Below, in pieces: positions 1-11,000 of a DNA stretch of 64,000 bases. The notes under the pieces were generated by a model that was not told where the DNA came from, searched no databases, and was given only the letters and a program-made list of their open reading frames with translations. The DNA is taken from NCBI GenBank assembly GCA_963971405.1, contig OZ020492.1, positions 12,078,151 to 12,142,150 on the forward strand, given 5' to 3'. Both the position numbers and the translations under genes were made by a program. Every line of letters begins with the position of its first letter. Position 1 is the stretch's first letter. Source of the stretch: Psococerastis gibbosa. Lineage: Eukaryota; Arthropoda; Insecta; Psocodea; Psocidae.

Positions 1-204
1 TCAATTGAGGGTACTACCCTAGATTACTAGAAGCAAAAGGTTCCAGTTCCAATTTTTTTGCGATATTGAGTTATTGGTACCGTCGGAATCGTCTAGTAAA
101 GGGCTACAAAGTGACAGTGTTGTTAGGAGCGAAAAGGGACTTCCAAAGTGTTAAAATGTATAGCGTGAAAGAATCAGATTCCTAAGTACCTTATCAGCTA
201 ACCT

Positions 205-385
205 CATAGCCGTAGCCAAGGGGGGGTTCATGTGGGTTCAACCCCCCCCCCCCCCCCCCGAAATGAAATGGCTTGACACTAGATAGAATTGGATTTTGAG
301 AGGAAAAATAGAAACCACTATGTAATATCCAATGAAATTAAATTTCTGAAAACCCCCCCGAAAAAAAATCCTGGCTACGGCTTTG
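205..385. mobile_element. hAT-like MITE with poly-C arms
   Basis: The ends read CATAGCCGTAGCCAAGG on the left and its near complement CCTGGCTACGGCTTTG on the right, about 180 bp apart. Each arm runs into a homopolymer C/G tract just inside the terminus. The layout matches the elements at 21586, 26906, 37394 and 48805. No clear target duplication is visible here, so the hAT assignment rests on the sister copies. Confidence 0.55.
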
Positions 386-460
386 GCCCCAAAGGATGAA
401 CCCGTGCTGGGACCCCTATTAATTTATAACATTTAAGAATTAAAAATTTAAGAATGTTAG

Positions 461-488
461 AATAATAATAATAATAATAATAATAATA
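461..488. repeat. (AAT)n microsatellite
   Basis: Nine or so AAT units in a row, in AT-rich DNA upstream of the eIF4A-like gene. The rest of 386-836 shows no gene. Confidence 0.9.
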
Positions 489-836
489 TAGAAAAAACAC
501 TATAAACATGATAAAGTTCAAACCACAATACAGAACGATATAAGTACAGTATGTGGTGCCACTTTGCGAAGTAAGTTATAGAGAGGCCAAAGCTTGCGGA
601 TTTTTTTTTAAAGAATGGAGCTATACTCATACTTATTCATTTAAAAATTAAAATACTTCTATTTATATTATAGTGAAATAGCTGCTAGTAGTTACTTAAA
701 TATTCGCTTCTGCGCAGTTTACAGAATTGACTGGTTGATTTTGGCTGGGTACCGTGTGACAGGTGATAACTTAATAAGTCAGGCCGGCTCTTGTGTAGTT
801 GTTTCGTAGTGTTAAACGAGCTATCTGTTTAAAAAA

Positions 837-1925
837 ATGAATCCTGCTGAAGATAATGCGGTAGTGTTGAATTTCATTGAATTAAGGCTGCCCAGGCCGC
901 TGACTACAGCCTTGCGGTCATTGGGTCTTGTGTACGCCAGTCATCTGCAGCAGCGCATGATAAGAGAAGTGATGGCAGGTAGTCATATTATATTGCAGGC
1001 CCCCAGGTGCTCCGGCAAAATCACGTCGCTCTGCATAGCCCTTACACTCAAAATTAATAGCGTGGACCCTCAATGTCAAGCTCTTATTGCAGTGCCTAGA
1101 TGGGAAATAGCATACGAAATTTCGTTGTTGCTCAGGGCTTTTAGACAGCCTGTAAGATGCAGTGGTTCTGCACATTCGAGACTCGAATATCAGAGAGGGG
1201 ATCACATTGTTGTAGGGACACCTGATGGCATTCAAAGATCGATGCGTCCAGATCTGCTGTCAGTAAGCAGTGTTAAGGTGTTCGCTTTAGTCGAAGCACA
1301 GGAATTGCTAAGAGGCGGTTTTAAGGAGGAAATCGACATTATTCGTCGGGGGCTACCAAAAGATGTTCAAGTGATTACTCTTTCGCCTCCTTTGCATGAT
1401 GATGTGCTAGCAATAGCTCAAGAATTCATTCCGAACCATACTAGAATATTTTCGATAACTAAACATCGGTTGGGGGTATTTAAACATTTCTTCGTCAAAT
1501 CGTCGATGAAGATGACAACGTTTTGTGACATAGTCGATCAACTGCGCAGTCTGCAGGCCATTGTTTTCTGTAACACGAGACGCCATGCTGACGAAGTCCT
1601 CAGTTGTGCTCAACAGTTTGGTATGGCATTTGCGGCTTTAACTCAAGGAGATAATTACGCCGGATTGCGTACTTTTATCGAGGGACGCGTCAAACTTCTC
1701 ATCACAACCGATGTGTTTCCCCAGTGTACATTACTAAATATTGATACCGTTCTTATTAATTACGACCTGCCGGTGAGAATGAAGGATTATGTGTGTAGAG
1801 CGTGCAGTTGCAAATACGATTCTTATATCGTAAACTTGGTTACTGATGAAGACTCCCCCCAATTGAGGCACATTGAGACCTTCTTCGACATTACGATTCG
1901 AGAATTGTACTCTGATGCTAGCTAG
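837..1925 (+). CDS. eIF4A-like DEAD-box protein with degenerate helicase motifs
   Basis: An uninterrupted 362-codon ORF, slightly shorter than eIF4A (about 400 residues). The fold is recognisable throughout: a Q-motif-like N-terminus (residues 13-44), a VVGTPDGI motif Ib (125-132), an AIVFCNTRRHADEV motif IV region (241-254), a LLITTDV motif V start (287-293), and an eIF4A-type C-terminus with NLVTDED and an IETFF segment (333-350). The catalytic motifs are changed. Motif I is APRCSGKI, with Ile for the Thr after the Lys. DEAD is VEAQ (152-155). SAT is SPP (183-185). The arginine-rich motif VI is replaced by YVCRACSC (318-325). ATP hydrolysis and RNA unwinding are therefore unlikely. The ATG follows a run of A, and AATAAA lies at 2361. 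The single exon suggests a retrocopy. The open frame despite motif loss implies either a non-enzymatic role or recent decay. Family assignment is firm; function is unknown. Confidence 0.8.
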   Translation: MNPAEDNAVVLNFIELRLPRPLTTALRSLGLVYASHLQQRMIREVMAGSHIILQAPRCSGKITSLCIALTLKINSVDPQCQALIAVPRWEIAYEISLLLRAFRQPVRCSGSAHSRLEYQRGDHIVVGTPDGIQRSMRPDLLSVSSVKVFALVEAQELLRGGFKEEIDIIRRGLPKDVQVITLSPPLHDDVLAIAQEFIPNHTRIFSITKHRLGVFKHFFVKSSMKMTTFCDIVDQLRSLQAIVFCNTRRHADEVLSCAQQFGMAFAALTQGDNYAGLRTFIEGRVKLLITTDVFPQCTLLNIDTVLINYDLPVRMKDYVCRACSCKYDSYIVNLVTDEDSPQLRHIETFFDITIRELYSDAS

Positions 1926-2451
1926 AAATTGATGTAGAAATTTTCAACGACGTGACGCTTGTCGTTTATAGACCTATCGTCAAGTTATCTTCAAGTATCA
2001 ACTTATGTTTATTTTTACTTTATTCACTGGTGTCATTTTTTTATTGTCATGTAATGCATGTAATGAATTGAAATTTAATTTTTTGTGGGACTTAATGGGA
2101 CGATTAAACTGAAGAAGTATTAAATTAAATGATTGCAACCGATTAATGTGGAAACTTTCATTTCGAATGATTCGCATAACATTTCACAGCATTGGGTGAA
2201 TTTAATTGATTGCGACTAACGTCAACTGTGTTTTTCACCATTTTTGCTTTCCAATTTATACGTAGTATAAGGAAAGCTTTTGGGTTGTGTTAATAATAAT
2301 AATAATGTGAAAACATTTAATGCAGCTTTTTCATGTAACTCACATGCATAAGATATTTTAAATAAACCTGAGTATCATTAGCCACCTCACTTTCAATGCG
2401 GAGGGGAAAACCAAAAATCAAATTTTCCAGGAAATATCGATCGTGGAGTCA
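1926..2451. other. 3' flank of the eIF4A-like gene
   Basis: AT-rich, no ORF. A candidate polyadenylation signal AATAAA sits at 2361-2366. A stray end of the 850-bp dispersed repeat (CTTTCCAATTTATACGTAGT and its fold-back partner) lies at about 2249-2281. Confidence 0.4.
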
Positions 2452-2700
2452 TAAAGGCGTGAAGTTTTAGAATGATGGCTGGGGCAAAACTAAGTTGGCC
2501 TTATGACGTCATCAGACAGGAGAAGGAAAAATTGAAAATATAAGAGCAAAAAAAAAATAGTAGGGTTTCACGCATTTTAACAGTAGTAAAGTATAGCTGT
2601 AGATTTTACAAAGCTAATAAAGGAATGCTTATATTCATATTGCTGCAAAGGGGCCACGTCTTACAATGCACGAGGCTGGGGGGGGGGGGGGGGCAAGATG
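2452..2700. mobile_element. MITE copy related to 34677-34931, with poly-G tract
   Basis: It shares a long stretch with 34677-34931: the AAGGCGTGAAGTTTTAGAATG end, the 'tatagctgta..attttacaaagctaa' middle, and the 'cttacaatgc.cgaggctg' segment that leads into a run of G at 2679-2693. The right terminus is not clear in this copy. Confidence 0.5.
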
Positions 2701-3161
2701 AAGCGTGACGGCCTATACGGTATATCAAAATGTAAAGAAACATTTCTTATAATTTATTATCTCAGTAATGGCTCTCATTCGATATATACTCGTATATATA
2801 TATATTTTTTTTTTTTTTTCAAGAAAAGGACTGTGGAGGTGTCCGATCGTCTCTTGGAGTTGCTGACAATTGTCGGTTTCCTAGCTACTCCCAGTTTTGG
2901 TTTGGGGAGTACACAAATGCACGGTGGGGCAACTCGATTTCCCGCTGTTTTGCCCTTGAAACTTAAGTGTAACATAATGACAAAGGCTTTCACGGTCAGA
3001 GTTACGGGACAAAGCAGTAGAATCTGGGATGACAGACCGTTATCGTTCCGAAGGCGTACTTCCAAACGCCTCGTTCGACGGTCGACAAGTGCAAATGCAT
3101 ATAGGCTTCAAATTAAGATTGTATTTTGGAGACTCAACAGCATCACCTTGCAAGTGTAGTT

Positions 3162-4010
3162 GCTTTCCAATTTATACGTAGTATAAGGAAAGCTTTGTGA
3201 TGATCCAAATTTTCGATTCCGAGATTTCAACGGATTTACACGTTTTGAGGTCCCAGGAACCCAAAAAAGTGATTTTTACGAAATGTCTGTCTGTCTGTCG
3301 CTCTGTCTGTCTGTCTGTTTATCGATTTCAGGGCAAACTACTCAGTCGATTTTGATGAAATTTTGCATGTAGGTTCACAAAAATTATACCTCGGGACCAT
3401 TTATTTTTATTTTGGGCTAACTCAGTTTGGGAGGGTTTTATTCTCAAAAAACTCCAAAAACATCTGAAAACATTATTCCTCAAAAACAGCTCCAACGGTT
3501 TCTTTTAAATTCACATATGTTGTAGTCGTTATTAATGTTGATAAAATGCGGAGGGTCACTTGCCCCTTGATAGTTTGCTTCTGGGGGTAAAAAAATAAAA
3601 ATAACTAAATTTTTATGAAAAATGACTAAAAAATAATTTTTCTGTGAAACCTTTCTATCGATTATTTCTACCTTCAGGCATGTTTTATGTGTTTGATTGA
3701 GTAACGAAATCGGACAGGTTGCTTTCCCAAAAAACTATTTGGTTTTGTGCAAAAAATGTGTTTGAAAAATGATAGAAAATTCACGGTCAAATGCATTACG
3801 TGCCCTGCCATTATTGCTGTGTGGTAATGTGTTGGTCTGACCTATCTAGAATTTACCTCACCTCCAGTGACCTCAGGTCGACAACCCCCCCCCCCCCCCT
3901 CAAGATGCCCGAAATTTAACTATAGGAAAATTATTTACCACGGAGTTACTCATTTTCTATCTACTAATTGATAAATTGGAAAGCCTGTTCGAGTAAACTC
4001 GGACCGGTTC
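3162..4010 (+). repeat. 850-bp dispersed repeat, full-length copy
   Basis: It starts with GCTTTCCAATTTAT, followed by a self-complementary partner ending AAGGAAAGC. It ends with ATAAATTGGAAAGC-type sequence followed by a second small palindrome (CGAGTAAACTCG) and GGACCGGTTC. Inside are a (TGTC)n tract near 3286-3320, a block reading as gattttgatgaaattttgca, and a poly-C tract at 3886-3899. Other near-complete copies are at 19954, 22669, 29910 and 39597. No ORF spans it, so it is probably non-autonomous; the class is not recognised. Confidence 0.75.
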
Positions 4011-4217
4011 ATTTGTGATTTTTTGTTTGTTTTGTTTTAAGGAGACTATTATGTAGATACTTAACTTATCTATTATAAATTAAGTTATAATTTGGTAGCA
4101 GACATCAGACAACAAGTCTCTACAATATTATAACTTAATTTATAGTAGATAAATTGACTATCTACATGATAGTCCCCTTAAAACAAAACAAACAAAAAAT
4201 CTCAAATCACAAATGAA
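4010..4217. mobile_element. Foldback/MITE with ~80-bp arms
   Basis: The left arm (catttgtgattttttgtttg onward, then ttaaggagactattatgtag) is repeated as the reverse complement on the right, ending in acaaatg. It abuts the end of the 850-bp repeat with no spacer. No coding capacity. Confidence 0.7.
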
Positions 4218-7200
4218 GTAATTTCTCCTGTGGAATTGCCGCCATTCCACCGCATATTAGATAAAACTCAAATTTCACCTTGTATTATAGAGCCATAATA
4301 TTGCCAAAAGTCTGCTTATGTTAACCGCGCTAATCGCATCTTTCTTCTACCTTACAAGTTCTTCTTCTTCAAGCCACAGCCGGCTAGCTGGTTGGGAGCA
4401 ACATGTTACATGTGGCATCATCAGATATTAGGGTTTATGAAAAAACAGTGGCATTAATGCATTCAAAAAAATTCTAATGAAAACTGCCAGAAGTTGATAT
4501 TCATAGTTCGTGTTACTATAGTTTTATTTTATTTATATACGCGCAATATATAGACACACGCTATATCTAGAATTCAAAAATTCAATTTTCCTAATAGTAA
4601 CCCCATAATTGATTAGAATAATTACAAGCTAACTGGTTAAATTGAATAATATCAGTGTGAACCACTACTTATTTAAAATCACCCAAAGTTCCTTTGAAGT
4701 ATGCGCATTACAATAACTTATAAAATATGGATTACAAATATTATGATAATATGCCTCTATTTTGCCGATTATATCATATACATCTTATGCATTATTATTA
4801 TATTGTTAAACTATTACTCTTATCGCATTCAATCATTTAAAGTATTATACAACAGAAGACAAATTGAATTTCAACGAAAGAAAACTATATACATAGAGTA
4901 CTAACAAGAAAACAGCTGACGGTATAGCTATAACATCAAATATTTGGAAATAATAATGCCACTTTTCACACTTGTACAATGAAAAATCAGTATCAGTGTG
5001 CTGTTGCTAAATTCTACATTATGCTGTTTCCCCCAAATGTTTCCTAAGAGGCTGCCTGCTAACAGTAAAATTAGTTTTATTTGGAAAAGTTAAAATATTA
5101 GCTTAAAAAACTCAGCAATTGAAAATAATTCACGTTAGAAGGGAATGGTAGGTAATTTTTGGCATACTATTGTTGTTATTTTGCTGACTGCAAGAGATAA
5201 TTATGAATAATATGGATTATTACGGCAAAAAAACTTCCTAAGTACGCCAGCCTCTCAATAGCCGGTGATGTACTGAAAGTGACAAACAACCGCTTAGTAC
5301 ATTTCAGAAGTGTTCTTATGGGATGGAAAATTTCAATCTGCAACTTTCTCTTGTCACGAAAAACTGTGCGACTACTTTGCTGTGAGGCAACTTAGTGATG
5401 CGATTACCCGGTAGGTCTCGTCTCGCTTGTCTTCGGGTATCGGACAGGAAATAAATGGAAATAATGAAGAATTAAAATGGTTCCCTGTCGTACTACAAAA
5501 GTTTCACTTCGATCGTGTGCCTTTACGACTCACCCGGGTTTTTTAGTTTTATTAATATGAACCAGTTGGGATTAACTTTTGGTTCGATTCTTATTGCAGC
5601 CAGGAGGTCTAACATTTTGTCCTTCTGGTTACACCTTTCTTCAGTTCAGTTAGCTTTGCTATCCTATGAACTGCATCCGGTTCTCATCTGGCAACAGCCC
5701 CACAAACATAAGCCAATTCGTATCACATCAGGAAGAGTTAACATGATCTGACACGGTTTTGCAAAATCAATTCGGATGTTTAGGCAACAGGTCACGCAGA
5801 AACGGGATGAACTCTGCTCAGATTGATCTCTATACAGTGATACATGATATATTGATCTGAATAACTGTGTATAGTATACACAGTTGTTCAGATCAAAAGT
5901 ACCAACAAGAAGCAGTGTGTGTCCAGGTAGTGCCATGAAAGCTCTAACTGCGGTTATTAGTCCAACGGGTCTGATTTTACTTTTTTTTTACGAAGCTATA
6001 ATATATAAGTTAATATAAGATAATATATTAAAAGTTTGACTATCATTCTCACTCGCTCTGCCGTTCAAGAAAGTAACAGACGTATCTTAACTTAATTAAT
6101 TATAATTACAGGTATCCAAGTACAGAGGCTAGTTCGCAAGTAGGGTTTGAAGGTATGTCTAAGACCGTGTATCTAATACATGATCGGTTTCTGAAATATA
6201 CAGATCTCCAAATATGGATAAAGTAAGCCAAGAATAGTTTCTGGCAATGTTGTTATCGAAGATTGCGCATCTCATATAAAAAATGTTTTTTTTATGATTG
6301 AGCTTCAACATGTTTTTAAGTTATACGAGTCTTTTCAAGTAACCGCTTCACTGTTCAGATTTGAAGTCACCTTTTGGGGGTTTTTACTGCGTTATTAAAT
6401 CTTAAATTATGTTATGTTTTTAATGTAAAGAGCCTAGTTTAGAAAGCTTATATAAAAAGGAATAACTAAAATTCCGTAATATTGTGTGTATCTTGGCATA
6501 TAAAGATGTGGTTTGCAATGAAACGAATAATCTGTTATAACTGAAGACTTGTTATTCCACCTGCAAACGAGCCTCTAGAACATAGGCCATGAATACTAGA
6601 ACCAGTGTAATGGTGACAACTTGAGTTCGAGTCAATTTTTAATTTCAGGTAGCTGTAGCTTTTAAGACCCGGTTAAGGGATAGTGGAGGGACGCTATGTA
6701 TTGCAACATGGGGGTGCCGCCATGCTCCATTACAATGACTTCTTTACTTTTAATGTTTTGTATTTTGGCGGCACCCCGACGTTCCAATGCTTAACGTGCC
6801 TCCCCTGTTCCTCACAAAAACATTTATATAAGCTTGGGACCGGGACTTAAACCATTAAAGGGAATCTTCGAGCTTTGAATTAGGTTAGGTACCGTACTTT
6901 TATATATATATATTTTTTTTTAAGCATTCAAATATCGAATTTATTAGGTTACGTAAGACAAAATTACTCGATTACCATAATTTTTGATTAGCTTGCAATA
7001 TCACCACTGGATCTAGAGTCAGTACAAGTGTGATAAATAAAAATGAATGGACATTTTTATTAGTTCCTAAAGCGAAGCAAGGATTATCAAGTACATTTTA
7101 GCGCGCTAGCCAAATGAGCGACTATTGGATTTAATATAGTAGAAGCACGATAACTCGCAAGCTAAATATTATATAACATTAAAATATAAAGTCCATTAAT

Positions 7201-8097
7201 ATAGTCCCAAAAGTTAAGATAGAGTGTTCATAAATGGTACATGCGTATTTTATAAATTGAATATATATTTATAAATCGTATATGTATTTAAAAAATTGTG
7301 CTATGTGCTCGTCTCCATGCTAGGTTTACTCTATAATAGGGCCTTAATATTATTACAATCATACAGAACAAGAATAAATAATTATATAATTTTAGCCACT
7401 TAAGCAACTGCCATGCACGCTAAAATTTATGTTAAATATTGTAGTAATTGTTATATATATTATATATATATTGTATATTATATCATTCGGCAGGAGATTC
7501 CGTTATATCAGAACAGTGTCCGATTGCTTATTCTTACCTAAATATTATATTTAATACATGCTATAGTCGATGAGGATAATTTAACCGCACTTCAATATTT
7601 TCTTTACTGTCAATTAATTGCACTTATACGTCAAATGTTTCAAATAAAGCGGATTTAATAAAAATATTATAGTAGCCTAAACATCTGTTTGAAAATTTGA
7701 TTGAACTAGCCAGCATTTTCCTTTTCTCATAATTAATAAAAATTAAATTATAAAATTAGTGCTCGGAACACCATTGGGGCTAGGGAAATTAGGGAATTAA
7801 TAATATATATTATTGCTCTAAAAATATAAATAATAAGAGCCTACTGCCTACTGCCTAAACTGTTATACTGAAATTAATTACTAGAATTGCCTAATAGTTT
7901 GAAAAGATTTGAATTATATCTCCGCTTTATAAAACTTAAAACTTGGAACACACTTTAACACCCGCGTTTTTTCACAAACTTTTGCAAAACTTATATAGCA
8001 GTTTGCAAAAGAATAAGTATTTTTTTTGGTTGTGGCAGTGTAAGAAACTAGACACTGATTTGTTAATATTTACAGCTATGGAATCTTCTTAAGATTC
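4218..8097. other. AT-rich stretch without a recognised gene
   Basis: No ORF here looks like a gene. It holds an imperfect inverted repeat at about 6672-6822 with a GGTGCCGCCA core on each arm (MITE-like, low confidence) and AT-rich low-complexity DNA near 7450-7480. The part just below 8098 is probably the 3' UTR of the transporter gene on the minus strand. Confidence 0.4.
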
Positions 8098-11000
8098 TTA
8101 AATAGACTCAGCAGCGGCTATCATGCGCGCCCGCAGTGTCGGTACATCGTCATCTATCCTTATGAGTAGTCGAATTTTCTGTAACAAAATGAGTCTATTT
8201 ACTATATATACAATATCCGCAAATATTATGATAATACGTTGTGTGGACAAGTTAGATGTAGATGAGGCACTGCTATATTTAAATGTGGAAACACAATGCT
8301 TCTTGTTGGAACTCATGATTGCACCAAACATGCCATGGGGCCCATCTGAACCATGTTCACCATGTTGCTGAAATTGTGCATCCAAAACAATCGCATAGCT
8401 GGTAAAAACACTTTGCTTCATAAAGAAACTCGTGCATGGCTCGAGAACATTCTGTTAGATGTCCACCCTATATTTTGCAATCAACATTGGTGTCAGCAAG
8501 GGATCTTGTCAGAACATAGGGATGAGGATGAGTGATTGCACTAATAAAACCTAGGCCTTCTTAATCATAAAGACTACTTCGACATTCATTGACGCAGAAT
8601 GGAGGGGTAGGGACGGTCACTTTGGTTACGATATGGACAAAAAGAATCCCAAGCTACTAATTTAAAAACGTACCGTTTCGCGGTCTCCAGGAGTTTTGAA
8701 CCAAAGCCAGACCATATAGCCTGGGATGCACATCATTGACGAAAGCGCTGTAAACCAGCCTAAAAGATGACTCCAGAGTGGATATTCATAGTCCAAATAT
8801 TTTACTGGAGTCCACTGCACCAAGTTGAAGATGAATACACTCTAAAATGAGAAATAACGGGGTTGGAACATGTATGTGGTTTTCTTTTTTTGTCGGCACT
8901 TAAGGTTAATCTCATACAAAGAATTGAATGAATGTATCCGATTGACCACTTCAGTCGCCTCTGTAGGTTAGTAACCGTGCTGAGTTATGACACGTCTCCA
9001 CTCGCATGGCGTGTATACTCGCAAAAGCTTACAAGCACGCTACCATCTTGCCATCAACAGCTCAACATAGCCTCGTTTGGGAACGAGTCTACCGTACACT
9101 TAGTTTTAGTTAATTTCAAATTGTTGACGCTTACCACACAAATGAAAGGACATGAAAATACCCAGCAAAATTTCCACCATGATACAGGGTAGTAGCCAAT
9201 CATTTCCTTGATGCCATCGTAGAACCGGTTGACGCCAAATGCCCAAGATATCGAGATGCATTCGAAGAAAATTAAAAAGAGAAGACAGAAACCACTGACT
9301 GCATATGAGTCTAATATTTGAAACACGTACATGCCGCCCTGAAAATTAAAATTCAATAGCGATTATCTGATGAACAACAATATAACATTAACGAAAACAG
9401 GGTGAGTCAGACCACTCGTGACAGACATTTTTCTTATTTGTTAATTGTTATGGGAAAAACAGTTATGGCTAAGCTCTGCTGAGTTCTGGTCAATGTTTTC
9501 TTCAGAAAGTTTATTGGAGCATTGGGAAGGGAGTTTCAGGGGAATAACTGGCCGTTTCGCAGAATTCTCAAATGTAAGCTCTTTATTTAATGACCTTTTA
9601 TTTCAAATATTAATTTTGCGTCGGCACCATATCATTTCTTGCAGTCGACCTAGGACCTATACGCCTTAACCAATGCAGTTAATGAACAACAGAGTAGCCT
9701 ACTAATAGACTTGTCTCATATTATGCATCATTGGAAAGGTCACTTAAAGAACTTTCATTGACCATTTTTATTTTGAGTCCATGAACTGAAAGAAAGTCTT
9801 TACAAAATACCCCCCTTAAACCCTGTTTCCAATTCGCCTATGCTCAAACCTAATATACCACAGAAAACGCTGTCCCCTACTTTGTGTTCAAAAATTGGTC
9901 CCCATACCGACAAATACGAAATAGGGAGAGGCAGTTTCCAGCACCTTCTCACCGTACCTTACAAATGTATTGGGAACGGAGTATTTACGGTACTCTCCTT
10001 TCTTCCGGTATAAATTCAATAGAGTTTGAGGGGCGAATTGGAAAACTGCCAGGCGGAATTTCCTGCACGGAAGCCGGCCGCCAAACCAAGTTGTATCCAG
10101 GGGACCAGAGCAGGTTCAAAGCTGCAGATAACTTGGTCGTGTGCACAATGCTGGTAGGGAAACATGGTAGGACTTGTCCTGGTCACCTTCGAGCTAATCG
10201 TGTGACTTCACTGCGTTTCCCAAGTGGTTCGGAATCCACTATAATCAGGAGGTCCACTGTCCTATGGGCTGGCATAGGACAGTCAAGTCGGGGTCGCTCT
10301 ATGGGCCTAAATATGAAGCCTAAGTCGTTATTAACCCGACGAACACTACTACTACTACTCCTGCACGGAAATTGGTGCAAATCGATTTACTGATTAGAAT
10401 CTTGAACATGAATTCAATATTTTTATTTTTTAATAAAATCCTAGCGCATTGGAAACAACCTCCTCATGACATTATGTCCGAGAAATAAGGAATTTAGGTG
10501 AATCCACCATCTATGGCTTCTCAGAGTATCGTTTTGTAAATATCCTCTTAGGCTAATTTGCATAAAAACCTTGATTTACGTACCTGTGATATACACGACA
10601 AGCCAATTATGTATGAGAGAACACACACAAGCGCTATGAAAAGCTCCTTCCGTCGGCGAAGAAGTAGAGGCCACTCATCTACCATAGCGGTGATGAATCC
10701 CTCCATCGTGCAAAACTGTTCAGAGAAACAACAGTCAGTTGATGAAAATGGCAAATAGGAATGAAATTGACATTATAAGATACTTAATTTGTCCTTTTAA
10801 AATGATTTGTCAATTCGAATCCATAATTAATGCTTGCGTTTGTTTAGTAGAATCATAAATTATTAACAAGCTCTTGTTATGGTTTAATAGATTTATTTAT
10901 AAAAGACAATATTGATATTTGTTGATAATTCATAGTTTTGTCTTCGCGAAATACGTTGAAATGTGGACTGATGGATTTTTTAATTCCACCTCACAAACTC

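Noticed and set aside
241..259. Poly-C runs as assembly artefacts
   Set aside because: They recur at fixed positions within repeat families, so most are genuine, though exact lengths may be unreliable.
2698..3159. 153-codon ORF after a poly-G tract
   Set aside because: Begins in a G-run, includes a poly-Phe tract from a T-run, and shows no family resemblance.
9884..10393. 169-codon ORF inside the transporter intron
   Set aside because: It spans a MITE-like inverted repeat and dispersed repeat D, has no domain, and its second half recurs in non-coding DNA at 25.8 kb.
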